Assembly (NCBI RefSeq): GCF_011317445.1
Contig: NZ_JAAAPL010000001.1
Location: 248,001 to 312,000, forward strand
Origin: Chelativorans multitrophicus
GTDB lineage: Bacteria; Pseudomonadota; Alphaproteobacteria; Rhizobiales; Rhizobiaceae
Length of the DNA: 64,000 nt
Direction: 5' to 3'
Shown in pieces: positions 28,233 through 38,663 of the stretch (positions are counted from its first letter, which is position 1; every line of letters starts with the position of its first letter). Position numbers and translations under genes: made by a program. The notes under the pieces were generated by a model. That model was not told where the DNA came from, ran no database searches, and worked only from the letters and a program-made list of their open reading frames with translations.

Positions 28233-28568
28233 ATGAGCGGCATCAATGAATTCATCGACAACGAGGTGAAGACGAACGACGTGGTTCTCTTCATGAAGGG
28301 CACGCCGGGCTTTCCCCAGTGCGGTTTTTCCGGCCAGGTCGTGCAGATTCTCGATTACCTCGGAGTCGACTACAAGGGCATCAACGTGCTGACCTCGGAC
28401 GAATTGCGCCAGGGGATCAAGGAATATTCGAGCTGGCCGACCATCCCCCAGCTTTATGTAAAAGGCGAATTTGTCGGCGGCTGCGACATTGTGCGCGAGA
28501 TGTTCCAGGCAGGCGAAATGCAGTCCTTCCTTGAAGAAAAAGGGGTGAGCGTCCGCGGGGCCGCCTGA
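28233..28568 (+). CDS. grxD: Monothiol glutaredoxin Grx4 type
   Basis: A 111-residue CGFS-type glutaredoxin: VVLFMKGTPGFPQCGFSGQVVQIL (active site CGFS), SSWPTIPQLYVKGEFVGGCDIV. Such proteins hold a bridging 2Fe-2S cluster with glutathione and pass it to targets; the usual partner is BolA, encoded about 1.3 kb to the left. GAAAGGAAG is the ribosome site. It is followed by two small hairpins that may end its transcript. Confidence 0.93.
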   Translation: MSGINEFIDNEVKTNDVVLFMKGTPGFPQCGFSGQVVQILDYLGVDYKGINVLTSDELRQGIKEYSSWPTIPQLYVKGEFVGGCDIVREMFQAGEMQSFLEEKGVSVRGAA

Positions 28569-28611
28569 CCGCTTGCAGTAGGCGGTCTCACCCGGCACGC
28601 ATCCGGGTTTA
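28567..28611 (+). terminator. Possible terminator after grxD
   Basis: Two short hairpins follow the grxD stop: GACCGC/GCGGTC (about 28567-28587) and ACCCGG-N7-CCGGGT (28590-28608) followed by TTT. The T tract is short, so termination may be weak. Confidence 0.4.
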
Positions 28612-28752
28612 AGTGCCTTAACATCTGATCATCTCAGTCGACTGCCAGCCGACATTTTTTCCGGCCCCTTCAGGCGCTCCTGCCTGGGGGTCGCTATTTC
28701 TTTACGACAGCGCGCCCTTGTCCTGCAGGCGCGCCTTTGCCGGAGCAAGAAC

Positions 28753-30000
28753 ATGGACGATTCCCTCGCGCGAGAGGCGCCCGCCTCGGCTGCCTTGTCC
28801 ATTGGGAAAACAGAATTCATCGCACTCATGGCGGCCTTGATGGCGCTCAATGCGATGGCGATCGACATCATGCTGCCAGGCCTGCAGCAGATCGGGTCCG
28901 CACTCGGCGTGGCCGACGAGAACAGCCGTCAGCTCATCATCAGCGCTTATGTGCTGGGGCTCGGCGGCGCCCAGCTTTTCTATGGGCCGATAACGGACCG
29001 CTTCGGACGCCGCACCCCTCTGCTCATCGGCCTTGTCATTTACGTCGCCACAGGATTTGCCTGCGCTTTTGCGCCGAGCTTCGCAGCCATGCTGGTGCTC
29101 CGCCTCCTGCAGGGAATCGGGGCGGCCGCAACCAGGGTGGTCGCGATCTCGGCTATCCGGGACGTTTATGGCGGCCGGCGCATGGCCGAAGTGATGTCGA
29201 TGGTCATGATGGTTTTCATGATTATCCCAGTCGTGGCGCCCAGCCTCGGCCAGGTGGCAATGCTGTTCGACGATTGGCCGAGCATTTTCCTGCTCATGGG
29301 CTTCATGTCCCTCATCATCACGGTTTGGACGCTTTTGCGCCTACCCGAAACGCTGGCACCGGAAATGAAGCGCTCGCTCTCCCTCGGCTCGATCATGGAG
29401 GGTTTCCGCCTCGTCCTCACCAACCGGGTGGCGCTTTGCTACACACTGGCCAGCACGGCCATTTTCGGGGCTCTGTTCGGCTTCATCAATTCCGCGCAGC
29501 AGATCTATGTGGAGATCTATGATATGGGAACGCTGTTCCCGCTCATGTTCGCCATTGGCGCCGGGCTGATGGCGGTTTCCTCCTTTACAAGCGCCCGGCT
29601 CGTTGGCCGTTACGGGATGCGCCGCCTCTCCCACGCCGCGCTGCTGGGCTTCGTGGCTGTCTCCGGAATCTGGCTGATCATGGCCCTTTTCGACTATGAG
29701 CCCTTTTGGCTCTTCTTTATCCTGTTCTCGCTGGCCATGTTCCAGTTCGGCTGGGTGGCCCCGAATTTCAATTCCATAGCCATGGAGCCGCTGGGCCGCG
29801 TGGCAGGTACCGCGGCCGCGGTGCAGGGATTCATAACGACGCTTGGAGGCGGCGTGCTTGGCGCCCTCATCGGCCTGTCTTTTGACGGTACGCTGGTGCC
29901 GCTGGCGGCTGGCTATTTCATCTCAGGAGGTGTCGGCCTGATCCTGGTTCTGATCGGCGAACGCGGACAGCTGTTCCGCCAGGTAAGCGCGCCGGTTTAG
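28753..30000 (+). CDS. MFS multidrug efflux protein, Bcr/CflA type
   Basis: A 415-residue major facilitator of the DHA1 Bcr/CflA group with 12 hydrophobic segments. Hallmarks are [18 protein letters not shown] in helix 1, [16 protein letters not shown] between helices 2 and 3 (family motif A), and [21 protein letters not shown] in helix 4. It should export small drugs such as bicyclomycin or chloramphenicol using the proton gradient; the actual substrate is not known. The last four bases overlap the end of ttcA. Confidence 0.88.
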   Translation: MDDSLAREAPASAALSIGKTEFIALMAALMALNAMAIDIMLPGLQQIGSALGVADENSRQLIISAYVLGLGGAQLFYGPITDRFGRRTPLLIGLVIYVATGFACAFAPSFAAMLVLRLLQGIGAAATRVVAISAIRDVYGGRRMAEVMSMVMMVFMIIPVVAPSLGQVAMLFDDWPSIFLLMGFMSLIITVWTLLRLPETLAPEMKRSLSLGSIMEGFRLVLTNRVALCYTLASTAIFGALFGFINSAQQIYVEIYDMGTLFPLMFAIGAGLMAVSSFTSARLVGRYGMRRLSHAALLGFVAVSGIWLIMALFDYEPFWLFFILFSLAMFQFGWVAPNFNSIAMEPLGRVAGTAAAVQGFITTLGGGVLGALIGLSFDGTLVPLAAGYFISGGVGLILVLIGERGQLFRQVSAPV

Positions 30001-30851
30001 AGAATTCCGAGACCGGCAAAGTCGAAGAGTTGCCGGTCCAGCAGATGCGACGGCCGCACATTGGCGAGCGCGCGGATCATTGTATCCTTGCGGCCGGGCA
30101 TACGACGCTCGATATCTTCCAGCATTGCCTTCATCGCGTTGCGTTGCAGGCCATCCTGGCTGCCGCAGAGATCGCAGGGAATGATCGGGAATTTCATTCC
30201 CTCGGCGAATTTCACCAAGTCCGTCTCCGCGCAATAGGCGAGCGGCCGCAGCACCAGTACATCGCCCTCGTCGTTCAGAAGCTTCGGCGGCATGGCTGCA
30301 AGCCGCCCGCCGTGGAAGAAATTCATGAAGAAGGTTTCCAGAATGTCCTCGCGGTGATGGCCGAGAACGAGCGAGGAGCACCCCTCCTCCCGCGCGATGC
30401 GGTACAGATGCCCGCGGCGAAGGCGCGAACAGAGGGAGCAATAGGTGCGGTTTTCAGGAATCTTTTCCGTCACCACGGAATAGGTGTCTTGGTATTCAAT
30501 GCGATGGGGAACGCCGAGACGGGTAAGATAATCCGGCAAAATATGCTTGGGAAAATTCGGCTGCCCCTGGTCGAGATTGCAGGCCAGAAGCTCGACCGGC
30601 AGGAGACCGCGCCATTTGAGATCGAGGAGAACGGCAAGCAGCCCGTAGGAATCCTTGCCGCCCGAAAGCGCCACCAGCCAGCGGTCGCCCGGCTTCACCA
30701 TGGTGAAATCCTCGAACGCCTGGCGCACCTGGCGCAGAAGCCTCTTGCGGAGCTTGTTGAACTCCACTGAGGAGGGAGCATCGGCAAAAAGTGGATGGCC
30801 GGAAGCCTCATCCGGTTGGGCCGTTTCAGACACTGGCTGATGGAACGTCAT
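29997..30851 (-). CDS. ttcA: tRNA-cytidine(32) 2-sulfurtransferase TtcA
   Basis: A 284-residue enzyme that puts sulfur on C32 of some tRNAs using ATP and an Fe-S cluster. It has the PP-loop [13 protein letters not shown] and two CxxC pairs, [12 protein letters not shown] and IPCDLCGSQ, which bind the cluster. The start at 30851 ([12 protein letters not shown]) has AGGAGATT upstream. It lies downstream of rpsD, but a strong terminator separates the two. The C-terminus ([12 protein letters not shown]) is the usual end of the family. Confidence 0.93.
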   Translation of the reverse strand: MTFHQPVSETAQPDEASGHPLFADAPSSVEFNKLRKRLLRQVRQAFEDFTMVKPGDRWLVALSGGKDSYGLLAVLLDLKWRGLLPVELLACNLDQGQPNFPKHILPDYLTRLGVPHRIEYQDTYSVVTEKIPENRTYCSLCSRLRRGHLYRIAREEGCSSLVLGHHREDILETFFMNFFHGGRLAAMPPKLLNDEGDVLVLRPLAYCAETDLVKFAEGMKFPIIPCDLCGSQDGLQRNAMKAMLEDIERRMPGRKDTMIRALANVRPSHLLDRQLFDFAGLGIL

Positions 30852-30891
30852 GGCAATCTCCTGCCCCTCCATAACGCCGGTCCGCCAAAAG

Positions 30892-30917
30892 AAAAAGGCC
30901 GCCACTGGCGGCCTTTT
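30892..30917 (-). terminator. Rho-independent terminator of rpsD
   Basis: AAAAGGCCGCC-ACT-GGCGGCCTTTT forms an 11-bp perfect stem with a 3-base loop. On the minus strand it follows the rpsD stop by about 20 bases and ends in a T run (TTTTTC), so it should stop rpsD transcription before ttcA. Confidence 0.85.
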
Positions 30918-30935
30918 CCGGCAATTCGAACGATA

Positions 30936-31553
30936 TCAGCGCGAATAGTACTCGATGACGAGATTCGGCTCCATGTGCACGGCATAGGGCACATCGGCCA
31001 GCGCCGGCATGCGCACATATTTCGCGGTCATCTTGTTGTGATCGACTTCGATATAGTCGGGAACATCCCGCTCGGCGAGCGCGACGGACTCCAGCACCAC
31101 GGTGAGTTGCTTCGACTTCTCGCGCACCTCGATCACGTCACCCGGCTTGCAGCGATAGGACGGAATGTTCACGCGGCGGCCATTGACCTTCACATGGCCG
31201 TGGTTGACGAACTGGCGCGCGGCGAAGGGGGTCGGCACGAACTTGGCGCGGAAGACGATCGCGTCGAGGCGCGATTCCAGAAGACCGATCAGGTTCTCGG
31301 TGGTTTCGCCCTTGCGGCGGTTCGCCTCGTCATAGATGCGGCGGAACTGCTTCTCAGAAAGATCGCCGTAATAGCCTTTGAGTTTCTGCTTGGCACGGAG
31401 CTGCTGGCCGAAGTCAGAAAGCTTGCCCTTGCGGCGCTGGCCGTGCTGGCCGGGGCCATATTCGCGGCGATTGACCGGCGACTTCGGACGGCCCCAGATA
31501 TTCTCGCCCATACGGCGATCAAGCTTGTACTTTGCGGATTGGCGTTTGCTCAT
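30936..31553 (-). CDS. rpsD: 30S ribosomal protein S4
   Basis: A 205-residue primary 16S rRNA-binding protein of the small subunit. It starts [20 protein letters not shown]. The S4 RNA-binding domain (about 94-155) holds [33 protein letters not shown]. The N-terminus lacks the zinc-binding cysteines of C+ types. Here it is a single gene, apart from the alpha operon, as is usual in alphaproteobacteria. Its 5' side has a long hairpin at 31678-31732 that may be a leader element. Confidence 0.97.
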   Translation of the reverse strand: MSKRQSAKYKLDRRMGENIWGRPKSPVNRREYGPGQHGQRRKGKLSDFGQQLRAKQKLKGYYGDLSEKQFRRIYDEANRRKGETTENLIGLLESRLDAIVFRAKFVPTPFAARQFVNHGHVKVNGRRVNIPSYRCKPGDVIEVREKSKQLTVVLESVALAERDVPDYIEVDHNKMTAKYVRMPALADVPYAVHMEPNLVIEYYSR

Positions 31554-31677
31554 CGCATTCCCTTTACAACAAATTGCATCCGAAACCTCATGTTCCGGAC
31601 GAAGGAAACGCGCCCTCCTCTGGCCTCCGTTTTCGAGGCCTGACAGGACATCGCCGCACGCTTGAGGCAATGTTCAC

Positions 31678-31732
31678 GGGACACGTCAAAAAAGCGCGGC
31701 GGCGAATGACGCCATCGCGCTCGTCGTGTCCC
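31678..31732 (-). promoter_or_regulatory. Long stem-loop upstream of rpsD
   Basis: GGGACACG (31678-31685) pairs exactly with CGTGTCCC (31725-31732). Inside, GCGCG (31694-31698) pairs with CGCGC (31716-31720) and GGCG (31701-31704) with CGCC (31710-31713). The element is about 125 bases before the rpsD start on the minus strand and follows murI. It could be an S4-type autoregulatory leader or the end of the upstream transcript; there is no T tract on the minus strand side. Confidence 0.4.
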
Positions 31733-31839
31733 TAAGGGAGACGAGCGGGAAAGTCAACCATTAGCGTGTCATCATCGGCGCTGTCTCCCGCCAGCCTGGA
31801 GGCCGACGCCCTGACCTGAGGGATGGCGGCCGGAGCGGG

Positions 31840-32664
31840 TCAGCCCGCCGCGGCCTCAATCCCATCCACAATCCTGAAGCCGAAGCCGGATGCCAGCCGC
31901 CGCAGGCTGGCCGGTGGGTTTCCGGATGTGAAGCAGGCGCGGTCGGGCAGGTCCGGCCGGGCGGGTGGCGGAAGGGTTTCGGCCAAAGTCAGCGCCCGGC
32001 GGGCGATTGCCTCTGAGGTGTCGATCCAATCCACCGGCCAAGGCGCCATTTTGCGCATGCGGTTGACCAGGAATGGATAGTGGGTGCAGGCCAGAACGAC
32101 GATGTCGGTGCGCTGACCGTCGCGTTCCATGAAGCAGGGTTCGATCTCTTTGCGCACCGCCTCCTCGTCGACAAATCCTTCGCGCATATATTTTTCCGCC
32201 AAGCTTGCCAGGTTTTCGCTGCCCACCAGCCGCACATGGCACTTGGCCGCATAGGCGCTGATCAGGTCGCGCGTGTATTGCCGCTTCACCGTGCCCGGCG
32301 TGGCAAGAACCGAAACGAGGCCGGAGCGCGTGCGCTCGGCGGCCGGTTTTATGGCCGGCACGGTGCCGACGAAGAGCTGGCTCGGATAGGCCGCCCGCAG
32401 ATCGGCGATCGCAAGCGTCGAAGCCGTATTGCAGGCGATGACGATGAGAGATGGCGCAAAACGCGCGATCAGACTTCCGAAGAGTTCCACAAGGCGGGCT
32501 CGCAACGCCCCCTCTTCCCAGGCGCCGTAGGGAAAGGCGGCGTCATCGGCCACATAGACATAGGGGTGCTCGGGCAGGAGCACGCGCGCTTCCTTCACGA
32601 CGGAAAGCCCGCCGATGCCGGAATCGAAGAAGAGGATGGGGCTGGTTTGTGCGAGCGCGGTCAT
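31840..32664 (-). CDS. murI: Glutamate racemase
   Basis: A 274-residue cofactor-independent racemase that makes D-glutamate for peptidoglycan. Both catalytic cysteines are present: [17 protein letters not shown] (about 80) and [15 protein letters not shown] (about 195), together with [16 protein letters not shown] near the start and [14 protein letters not shown] start at 32664 (MTALAQTSP) is chosen; a GTG at 32682 is possible and neither has a clear ribosome site. It lies between trmJ and rpsD on the same strand. Confidence 0.93.
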   Translation of the reverse strand: MTALAQTSPILFFDSGIGGLSVVKEARVLLPEHPYVYVADDAAFPYGAWEEGALRARLVELFGSLIARFAPSLIVIACNTASTLAIADLRAAYPSQLFVGTVPAIKPAAERTRSGLVSVLATPGTVKRQYTRDLISAYAAKCHVRLVGSENLASLAEKYMREGFVDEEAVRKEIEPCFMERDGQRTDIVVLACTHYPFLVNRMRKMAPWPVDWIDTSEAIARRALTLAETLPPPARPDLPDRACFTSGNPPASLRRLASGFGFRIVDGIEAAAG

Positions 32665-32729
32665 TGTGACACGAGGAACCACGGTGAGCGTCGCGCTCTA
32701 CGTTGCGTGAAAGGGCTCGACATCATGAA

Positions 32730-33518
32730 TCAATCGGTTTCAGGCGCACCGGACCCGCGCGGCTTCTTAGGCGAAAATTTCTCTAGCGAGACCAGCACGC
32801 CGCGCAGCACCGCCAGTTCCTCGACAGTAAAACCCGGCCGGGTAAAGAGCGCCCTAAGATTGTCGAACATCTTGGGCTTCTTGTCCTCATTGCGGAAATA
32901 GCCGCGCTCCGAGAGCACGCGGTCAAGATAATCCATGAGGCTGTTGAGGTGTTCACGCGGCGCGGGAACGTGCTCGGGCGAGACGGGCGCTACGCCCTCC
33001 CCTCCGGCCTTCAACCATTCATAGGACATCAGAAGCACCGCCTGGGCGACATTGAGCGAGGCAAAGGCGGGGTTGACCGGGAATGTCACGATTTCGTCGG
33101 CAACCGCAACCTCTTCATTGGTGAGCCCCCAGCGCTCGCGGCCGAAGAGAATGCCGGTCCTCTGCCCCGCGGCATGACGTGCGCGCAATTGCAGCGTTGC
33201 CTCCACCGGCCCGCGCACCGGCTTGAAATTGTCGCGCGGCCGGGCCGTGGTCGCATATAGGAAGTTCAGGTCCGCGACCGCCCCCGCAAGATCGTCGAAG
33301 ACCTTGGTCGCGTCGATGACATGATCGGCCCGGCTTGCGGCAGCGCGGGCCTTTTCATTCGGCCAGCCGTCCCGCGGTTTGACGAGGCGCAGCTCGCCCA
33401 AGCCGAAATTGGCCATGGCGCGTGCCACCATGCCGATATTCTCACCCAACTGAGGCTCGACGAGGACGATTGCGGGTCCTTCGGCGAGCAGATCGCGCTG
33501 TCTATCCGTGCCTGCCAT
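32730..33518 (-). CDS. trmJ: tRNA (Cm32/Um32) methyltransferase TrmJ type
   Basis: A 262-residue SPOUT methyltransferase of TrmH family group 1. It has VLVEPQLGENIGMVARAMANFGL, the SAM-binding knot segments ILFGRERWGLTNEE and FPVNPAFASLNVAQAVLLMSYEW. The C-terminal helical extension (about 175-262) is typical of TrmJ. It should methylate the ribose at position 32 in tRNA anticodon loops. It is upstream of murI and divergent from icd. Confidence 0.9.
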   Translation of the reverse strand: MAGTDRQRDLLAEGPAIVLVEPQLGENIGMVARAMANFGLGELRLVKPRDGWPNEKARAAASRADHVIDATKVFDDLAGAVADLNFLYATTARPRDNFKPVRGPVEATLQLRARHAAGQRTGILFGRERWGLTNEEVAVADEIVTFPVNPAFASLNVAQAVLLMSYEWLKAGGEGVAPVSPEHVPAPREHLNSLMDYLDRVLSERGYFRNEDKKPKMFDNLRALFTRPGFTVEELAVLRGVLVSLEKFSPKKPRGSGAPETD

Positions 33519-33659
33519 GCAGCGGCTGTTAGCGCCTTATCGCACCGGGGTAAAGCCTGGCATCCGCCGTCTTTGCCAAGCGGCGCAACGATGCTATAGG
33601 GGCGCCACCTTCAAGTATATCTGTTGGCGGCGCGGTCCGCCTTTTCCGGAGAGAGGCTT

Positions 33660-34874
33660 ATGGCGAAGATCAAGGTGGACAATCCTGTCGTCGAACTGGA
33701 TGGCGACGAGATGACGCGCATCATCTGGCAGCTCATCAAGGACAAGCTGATCCACCCTTATCTCGATATCGATCTCAAATATTACGACCTCGGCATCCAG
33801 AAGCGCGACGAAACCGACGATCAGATCACCATCGATGCGGCCAAAGCTATCAAGAAATACGGCGTCGGCGTGAAATGCGCCACCATCACACCGGACGAAG
33901 CGCGGGTGGAGGAATTCAAGCTCAAGAAGATGTGGAAGTCGCCCAACGGCACGATCCGCAACATCCTGGGCGGCGTCATCTTCCGCGAGCCGATCATCTG
34001 CCGCAACGTGCCGCGCCTGGTGCCAGGCTGGACGAAGCCGATCGTGGTCGGCCGCCATGCCTTTGGCGATCAGTACCGCGCGACGGATTTCAAGTTCCCC
34101 GGCAAGGGCAAGCTGTCCATCAAGTTTGTCGGCGAGGACGGAGAGGTAATCGAGCACGAGGTGTTTGACGCGCCGGGCTCGGGCGTGGCCATGGCCATGT
34201 ACAATCTGGACGACTCGATCCGCGACTTTGCGCGCGCCTCCTTCAATTACGGCCTGCAGCGCGGGTTCCCGGTCTATCTTTCCACCAAGAACACGATCCT
34301 CAAGGCCTATGACGGGCGCTTCAAGGACATCTTCCAGGAAATCTACGAGACGGAGTTCGAGGCCGCCTTCAAGGAAAGGAAGCTCTGGTACGAGCACCGG
34401 CTGATCGACGACATGGTGGCGGCGAGCCTCAAATGGTCCGGCGGCTATGTCTGGGCGTGCAAAAACTATGACGGCGACGTGCAGTCGGACATCGTGGCCC
34501 AGGGCTTCGGCTCCCTCGGCCTGATGACCTCCGTGCTCATGACGCCGGACGGCAAGACCGTGGAAGCCGAGGCCGCCCACGGCACGGTGACGCGTCACTA
34601 CCGCCAGCACCAGAAGGGCGAAGAGACCTCCACGAACTCCATCGCCTCCATCTTCGCCTGGACGCGCGGGCTTGCCCATCGCGCGAAGCTCGACGGCAAT
34701 GCGGAACTCAAGAAGTTCGCCGAAACGCTGGAGCGTGTCTGCGTGGATACCGTGGAAGCAGGCCACATGACCAAGGACCTCGCGCTCCTCATCGGGCCGG
34801 ATCAGCCTTGGCTTTCTACGACTGGCTTCCTGGACAAGATCGACGAGAATTTGCAGAAGGCCATGGCGGCCTGA
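33660..34874 (+). CDS. icd: NADP-dependent isocitrate dehydrogenase
   Basis: A 404-residue TCA-cycle enzyme that turns isocitrate into 2-oxoglutarate and CO2 with NADP. It starts [20 protein letters not shown] and is the eukaryote-like dimeric type usual in alphaproteobacteria ([67 protein letters not shown]). GAGAGGC is the ribosome site. An inverted-repeat terminator follows directly. Confidence 0.96.
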   Translation: MAKIKVDNPVVELDGDEMTRIIWQLIKDKLIHPYLDIDLKYYDLGIQKRDETDDQITIDAAKAIKKYGVGVKCATITPDEARVEEFKLKKMWKSPNGTIRNILGGVIFREPIICRNVPRLVPGWTKPIVVGRHAFGDQYRATDFKFPGKGKLSIKFVGEDGEVIEHEVFDAPGSGVAMAMYNLDDSIRDFARASFNYGLQRGFPVYLSTKNTILKAYDGRFKDIFQEIYETEFEAAFKERKLWYEHRLIDDMVAASLKWSGGYVWACKNYDGDVQSDIVAQGFGSLGLMTSVLMTPDGKTVEAEAAHGTVTRHYRQHQKGEETSTNSIASIFAWTRGLAHRAKLDGNAELKKFAETLERVCVDTVEAGHMTKDLALLIGPDQPWLSTTGFLDKIDENLQKAMAA

Positions 34875-34882
34875 CAAGCATG

Positions 34883-34909
34883 AAAAAGGGCGGCCCAGCC
34901 GCCCTTTTT
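34883..34909 (+). terminator. Bidirectional terminator between icd and alaS
   Basis: AAAAAGGGCGGC-CCA-GCCGCCCTTTTT forms a perfect 12-bp stem with a 3-base loop and T runs on both strands. It lies between the convergent ends of icd and alaS and should serve both. Confidence 0.88.
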
Positions 34910-34933
34910 ATTTGATCTCGCTTTCCGCTTGGA

Positions 34934-37597
34934 TCAGCCGGCGAGCGCCGCCCGCACAGCCTCCACCGCGGCTGCGGCATTGGCTGCGTCCGGACCGCCG
35001 GCCTGGGCCATGTCGGGCCGGCCGCCGCCGCCCTGCCCGCCGATCGCTGCGGAGGCTTTGCGCACGAGGTCGACGGCGCTGAAGCGTCCCGTTAGATCAT
35101 CAGTAACGCCGACGACGACACTCGCCTTCCCCTCTTCCGAGGTGCCGACGAAGACCACCACGCCGGAGCCGAGGGACTTCTTGCCCTCATCGGCGAGCGG
35201 CTTCAGGTCCTTCGGCGAGATGCCTTCAACCACGCGGCCAATGAAGCCGACGCCACCCACTTCTTCCCTCTCCTCGCCCGCCTTCGCGCCCGCGCCGCCA
35301 CCGAGGGCGAGCTTCTTGCGCGCCTCGGAAAGCTCGCGCTCCAGCTTGCGCCGCTCTTCCACGAGCGTTTCGAGACGCGGCAGGAGATCGCCGGGAGACA
35401 CCTTCAGCACAGAAGCCGCCGCCTTGAGCCGGCGCTCCTGTTCGTCGAGATAACGGCGCGCGGCAGCCCCGGTAAGGGCCTCGACGCGGCGGACGCCCGC
35501 GGCGACCGCGCCTTCCCCAATGATGTGCACGAGGCCGATATCGCCGGTGGCATTCACATGCGTGCCGCCGCAAAGCTCAAGCGAATAGGTTTTGCCGCTC
35601 TTTTCGCCCTGCGTGCCCTTGCCCATGGAGACGACGCGCACCTCGTCGCCGTATTTCTCGCCAAAGAGCGCCATGGCGCCTTCCGCAATGGCGTCATCCA
35701 CCGCCATCAGCCGGGTGACCACGGGCGCATTCTGCAGCACGACCTCGTTGGCGAGATCCTCGATCTGCTGCAGCTCCTCTTCCGCGATCGGTTTGGGATG
35801 CGAGAAGTCGAAGCGCAGGCGGTCGGGCGCCACGAGCGATCCTTTCTGGGCGACGTGGGTGCCCAGCACCTCGCGCAAGGCTTCATGCAGGAGATGGGTC
35901 GCGGAATGGTTGGCGCGGATGCGCGTGCGGCGCTCGTGATCGACACGCAGCGAGACCGGCTCGCTTATTCTCACGGTGCCCTTCTTAACCTGACCGAAAT
36001 GGACGAAGAGGCCTTCGCCCTTCTTCTGCGTATTCTTGATCTCGATGGCGAAGCCTTCACCCTCAATTGTGCCGGTGTCGCCCACCTGGCCACCGGACTC
36101 GCCGTAAAACGGTGTCTGGTTGGTGACGACCGCCACCTCCTCGCCCTCGGCCGCGGTTTCGACCATCGCGCCGTCCTTGACAAGAGCAGCGATGATGCCC
36201 TCCGCCTCCTCGGTCTCGTAACCGAGGAAATCGGTTGCGCCGGTCCTGTCCTTGACGGAGAACCAGACCGCCTCCGTCGCCGCTTCGCCGGAGCCTGCCC
36301 AGCTGGCGCGAGCCTCGGCCTTCTGGCGCTCCATGGCAGCATTGAAGCCTTCGAGGTCTACGGTGACACCGCGTTGGCGCAGTGCATCCTGCGTGAGATC
36401 GAGCGGAAAGCCGTAAGTATCGTAGAGCTTGAAAGCCGTTTCACCGTCCAGCCGGTCACCCTCGCCCATGCCCCCGGTGGCGTCGGAAAGCAGGTTAAGG
36501 CCGCGCGCCAGCGTCTTTCGGAAGCGCGTCTCCTCCAGCTTCAGCGTCTCTGTGATCAGCGCCTCGCCGCGCACCAGTTCCGGATAAGCCTGGCCCATCT
36601 CGCGGACGAGTGCGGGAACGAGCCGCCACATCAACGGCTCCTCGGCGCCAAGGAGCTGCGCGTGGCGCATGGCGCGGCGCATGATGCGGCGCAGCACATA
36701 GCCGCGCCCTTCATTGGACGGCAGGACGCCGTCGGCGATCAGGAAGCTTGAAGCGCGCAGGTGGTCGGCGATCACCTTGTAGCTCGGGCGCCGCTCTCCT
36801 TCGGCGCGCACACCCACCGCCTCCTCCGTGGCATGGATCAGCGCCTTGAAGAGATCGATCTCGTAATTGTCGTGCACGCCCTGCAGCACGGCGGCAACGC
36901 GCTCCAGCCCCATGCCCGTATCGATCGAAGGCCGGGGCAGGTTGATCCGCTCATCCGGGCTTACCTGCTCGTATTGCATGAAGACGAGATTCCAGATCTC
37001 GATGAAGCGGTCACCATCCTCATCGGGACTGCCGGGCGGTCCGCCAGGAATGCCCTCGCCGTGATCGAAGAAGATTTCGGAGCATGGACCGCACGGGCCG
37101 GTATCGCCCATTGCCCAAAAATTGTCGCTGGTCGGAATGCGGATAATGCGCTCCTCGGGCAGGCCCGCGATCTTGCGCCAATGCCCGGCCGCCTCGTCGT
37201 CCGTGTGGTAGACGGTCACCAGCAGGCGCTTGGGGTCAAGGCCGAACTCCTTCGTCACGAGATTCCAGGCAAGCTCGATGGCGACATCCTTGAAGTAGTC
37301 GCCGAAAGAGAAATTGCCCAGCATCTCGAAAAAGGTGTGGTGGCGCGCCGTATAGCCGACATTGTCGAGGTCGTTGTGCTTGCCGCCGGCGCGAACGCAT
37401 TTCTGTGCCGTGGTCGCGCGGTTATAGGGGCGCGTTTCCATGCCGGTGAAGACGTTCTTGAACTGCACCATCCCCGCATTGGTGAACATGAGGGTGGGGT
37501 CGTTGCGCGGCACGAGCGGGCCGGAGGCCACCACCTCATGCCCGTTCTTCTTGAAAAAGTCGAGAAAAGCCGACCGGATGTCGTTGACGCCACTCAT
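34934..37597 (-). CDS. alaS: Alanyl-tRNA synthetase
   Basis: An 887-residue class II synthetase that charges tRNA-Ala. The start at 37597 ([15 protein letters not shown]) is standard. The catalytic part shows [14 protein letters not shown] and [14 protein letters not shown]; the editing domain has the zinc-binding [11 protein letters not shown] and [13 protein letters not shown]; the C-terminal oligomerisation/C-Ala region holds [13 protein letters not shown] (about 860). Length matches the family. A long open frame on the opposite strand is an antisense shadow. Confidence 0.97.
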   Translation of the reverse strand: MSGVNDIRSAFLDFFKKNGHEVVASGPLVPRNDPTLMFTNAGMVQFKNVFTGMETRPYNRATTAQKCVRAGGKHNDLDNVGYTARHHTFFEMLGNFSFGDYFKDVAIELAWNLVTKEFGLDPKRLLVTVYHTDDEAAGHWRKIAGLPEERIIRIPTSDNFWAMGDTGPCGPCSEIFFDHGEGIPGGPPGSPDEDGDRFIEIWNLVFMQYEQVSPDERINLPRPSIDTGMGLERVAAVLQGVHDNYEIDLFKALIHATEEAVGVRAEGERRPSYKVIADHLRASSFLIADGVLPSNEGRGYVLRRIMRRAMRHAQLLGAEEPLMWRLVPALVREMGQAYPELVRGEALITETLKLEETRFRKTLARGLNLLSDATGGMGEGDRLDGETAFKLYDTYGFPLDLTQDALRQRGVTVDLEGFNAAMERQKAEARASWAGSGEAATEAVWFSVKDRTGATDFLGYETEEAEGIIAALVKDGAMVETAAEGEEVAVVTNQTPFYGESGGQVGDTGTIEGEGFAIEIKNTQKKGEGLFVHFGQVKKGTVRISEPVSLRVDHERRTRIRANHSATHLLHEALREVLGTHVAQKGSLVAPDRLRFDFSHPKPIAEEELQQIEDLANEVVLQNAPVVTRLMAVDDAIAEGAMALFGEKYGDEVRVVSMGKGTQGEKSGKTYSLELCGGTHVNATGDIGLVHIIGEGAVAAGVRRVEALTGAAARRYLDEQERRLKAAASVLKVSPGDLLPRLETLVEERRKLERELSEARKKLALGGGAGAKAGEEREEVGGVGFIGRVVEGISPKDLKPLADEGKKSLGSGVVVFVGTSEEGKASVVVGVTDDLTGRFSAVDLVRKASAAIGGQGGGGRPDMAQAGGPDAANAAAAVEAVRAALAG

Positions 37598-37737
37598 GTA
37601 ATTGCCTTTGCGAGAAGTCCGCCGCCTTGGCGGAAAAGGGTTGCAGCCTTTTAGCGCCCGCATTGGAACCTGTCCACCAGCGGACTGGCTGGCGCGTCCC
37701 TTCCTTTGCGGCTCAAAGGCAGGTGGAAACCGCTACG

Positions 37738-38652
37738 CTAGGCAGCCAGAGCGATCGCGATCCTTGCGGCAAGGCGCGCATTGTTCTTAACGAGCGCGAT
37801 ATTGGTCTTCAGGCTTCTGCCGCCGGTGATCTCCAGAATGCGGGCGAGCAGAAAGGGCGTGACCGCCTTGCCGCCGATCCCGGCACTTTCCGCGTCCGCC
37901 TGCGCCTCGACGATATAGGCCGCCATCTCCTCCGCCGGGATTTCGGCCTCCTCCGGCACCGGGTTGGCGATCAGCATGCCGCCGACGATGCCGAGCCGAG
38001 AGCGGGTCTTCTGGAAACGCGCGATCTCCTGCGCCGTGTCGAGCCTCAGCGGCGCCGGGCATTTGGATGTCCTAGACCAGAATGCGGGCATGGCGTCAGT
38101 ACCGAAACCAACCACCGGTACGCCGCGCGTTTCCAGCACTTCGAGCGTCTTCGGAATATCGAGAATAGCCTTCGGCCCGGCCGACACGACGATGACCGGG
38201 GTGCGCGCCAGTTCATCGAGATCCGAGGAGATATCGAAACTCTTCTCCGCCCCCTGGTGTACTCCACCGATGCCGCCGGTGGCGAAGACGCCAATTCCGG
38301 CCAGATGCGCGCCAATCATCGTCGCAGCCACCGTCGTGCCGCCAGTGCGCCCTTCGGCAATGGCAAAGGCCAGATCGGCGCGCGACAGCTTCATGGCATC
38401 TTCAGCCCGCGCGAGCTTTTCGCGCTCCTCACCGGAAAGGCCGATCTTGAGACGGCCGGCCATGACGGCAATCGTCGCCGGCACGGCGCCCTCCGCCGCG
38501 ACGATGGCCTCCACCTCGGCCGCCATCGAACTGTTCTGGGGCCAGGGCATGCCATGCGTGATGATCGTGCTTTCGAGCGCCACGACAGGCTTTCCGGCCG
38601 AGAGCGCCTCAGCCACGGGGCCGTATATGTCGATCTCTCGCGCAAGGTTCAT
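37738..38652 (-). CDS. psuG: Pseudouridine-5'-phosphate glycosidase
   Basis: A 304-residue enzyme that splits pseudouridine 5'-phosphate to uracil and ribose 5-phosphate. It has VVALESTIITHGMPWPQN, the active-site lysine region KIGLSGEE, ATMIGAHLAGIGVFATGGIGGVHQGA and FLLARILEITGGRSLKTNIALV. It forms a two-gene unit with the psuK-like kinase, which lies just upstream and makes its substrate. The pair salvages pseudouridine from RNA turnover. Confidence 0.92.
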   Translation of the reverse strand: MNLAREIDIYGPVAEALSAGKPVVALESTIITHGMPWPQNSSMAAEVEAIVAAEGAVPATIAVMAGRLKIGLSGEEREKLARAEDAMKLSRADLAFAIAEGRTGGTTVAATMIGAHLAGIGVFATGGIGGVHQGAEKSFDISSDLDELARTPVIVVSAGPKAILDIPKTLEVLETRGVPVVGFGTDAMPAFWSRTSKCPAPLRLDTAQEIARFQKTRSRLGIVGGMLIANPVPEEAEIPAEEMAAYIVEAQADAESAGIGGKAVTPFLLARILEITGGRSLKTNIALVKNNARLAARIAIALAA

Positions 38653-38663
38653 CTCTACTCTCC

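Noticed and set aside
33594-34877. A 427-residue open frame opposite icd
   Set aside because: Antisense shadow of the conserved isocitrate dehydrogenase gene.
35525-36751. A 408-residue open frame opposite alaS
   Set aside because: It is the antisense of a well-conserved synthetase gene; such frames arise from GC-rich codon use and it shows no recognisable domain.
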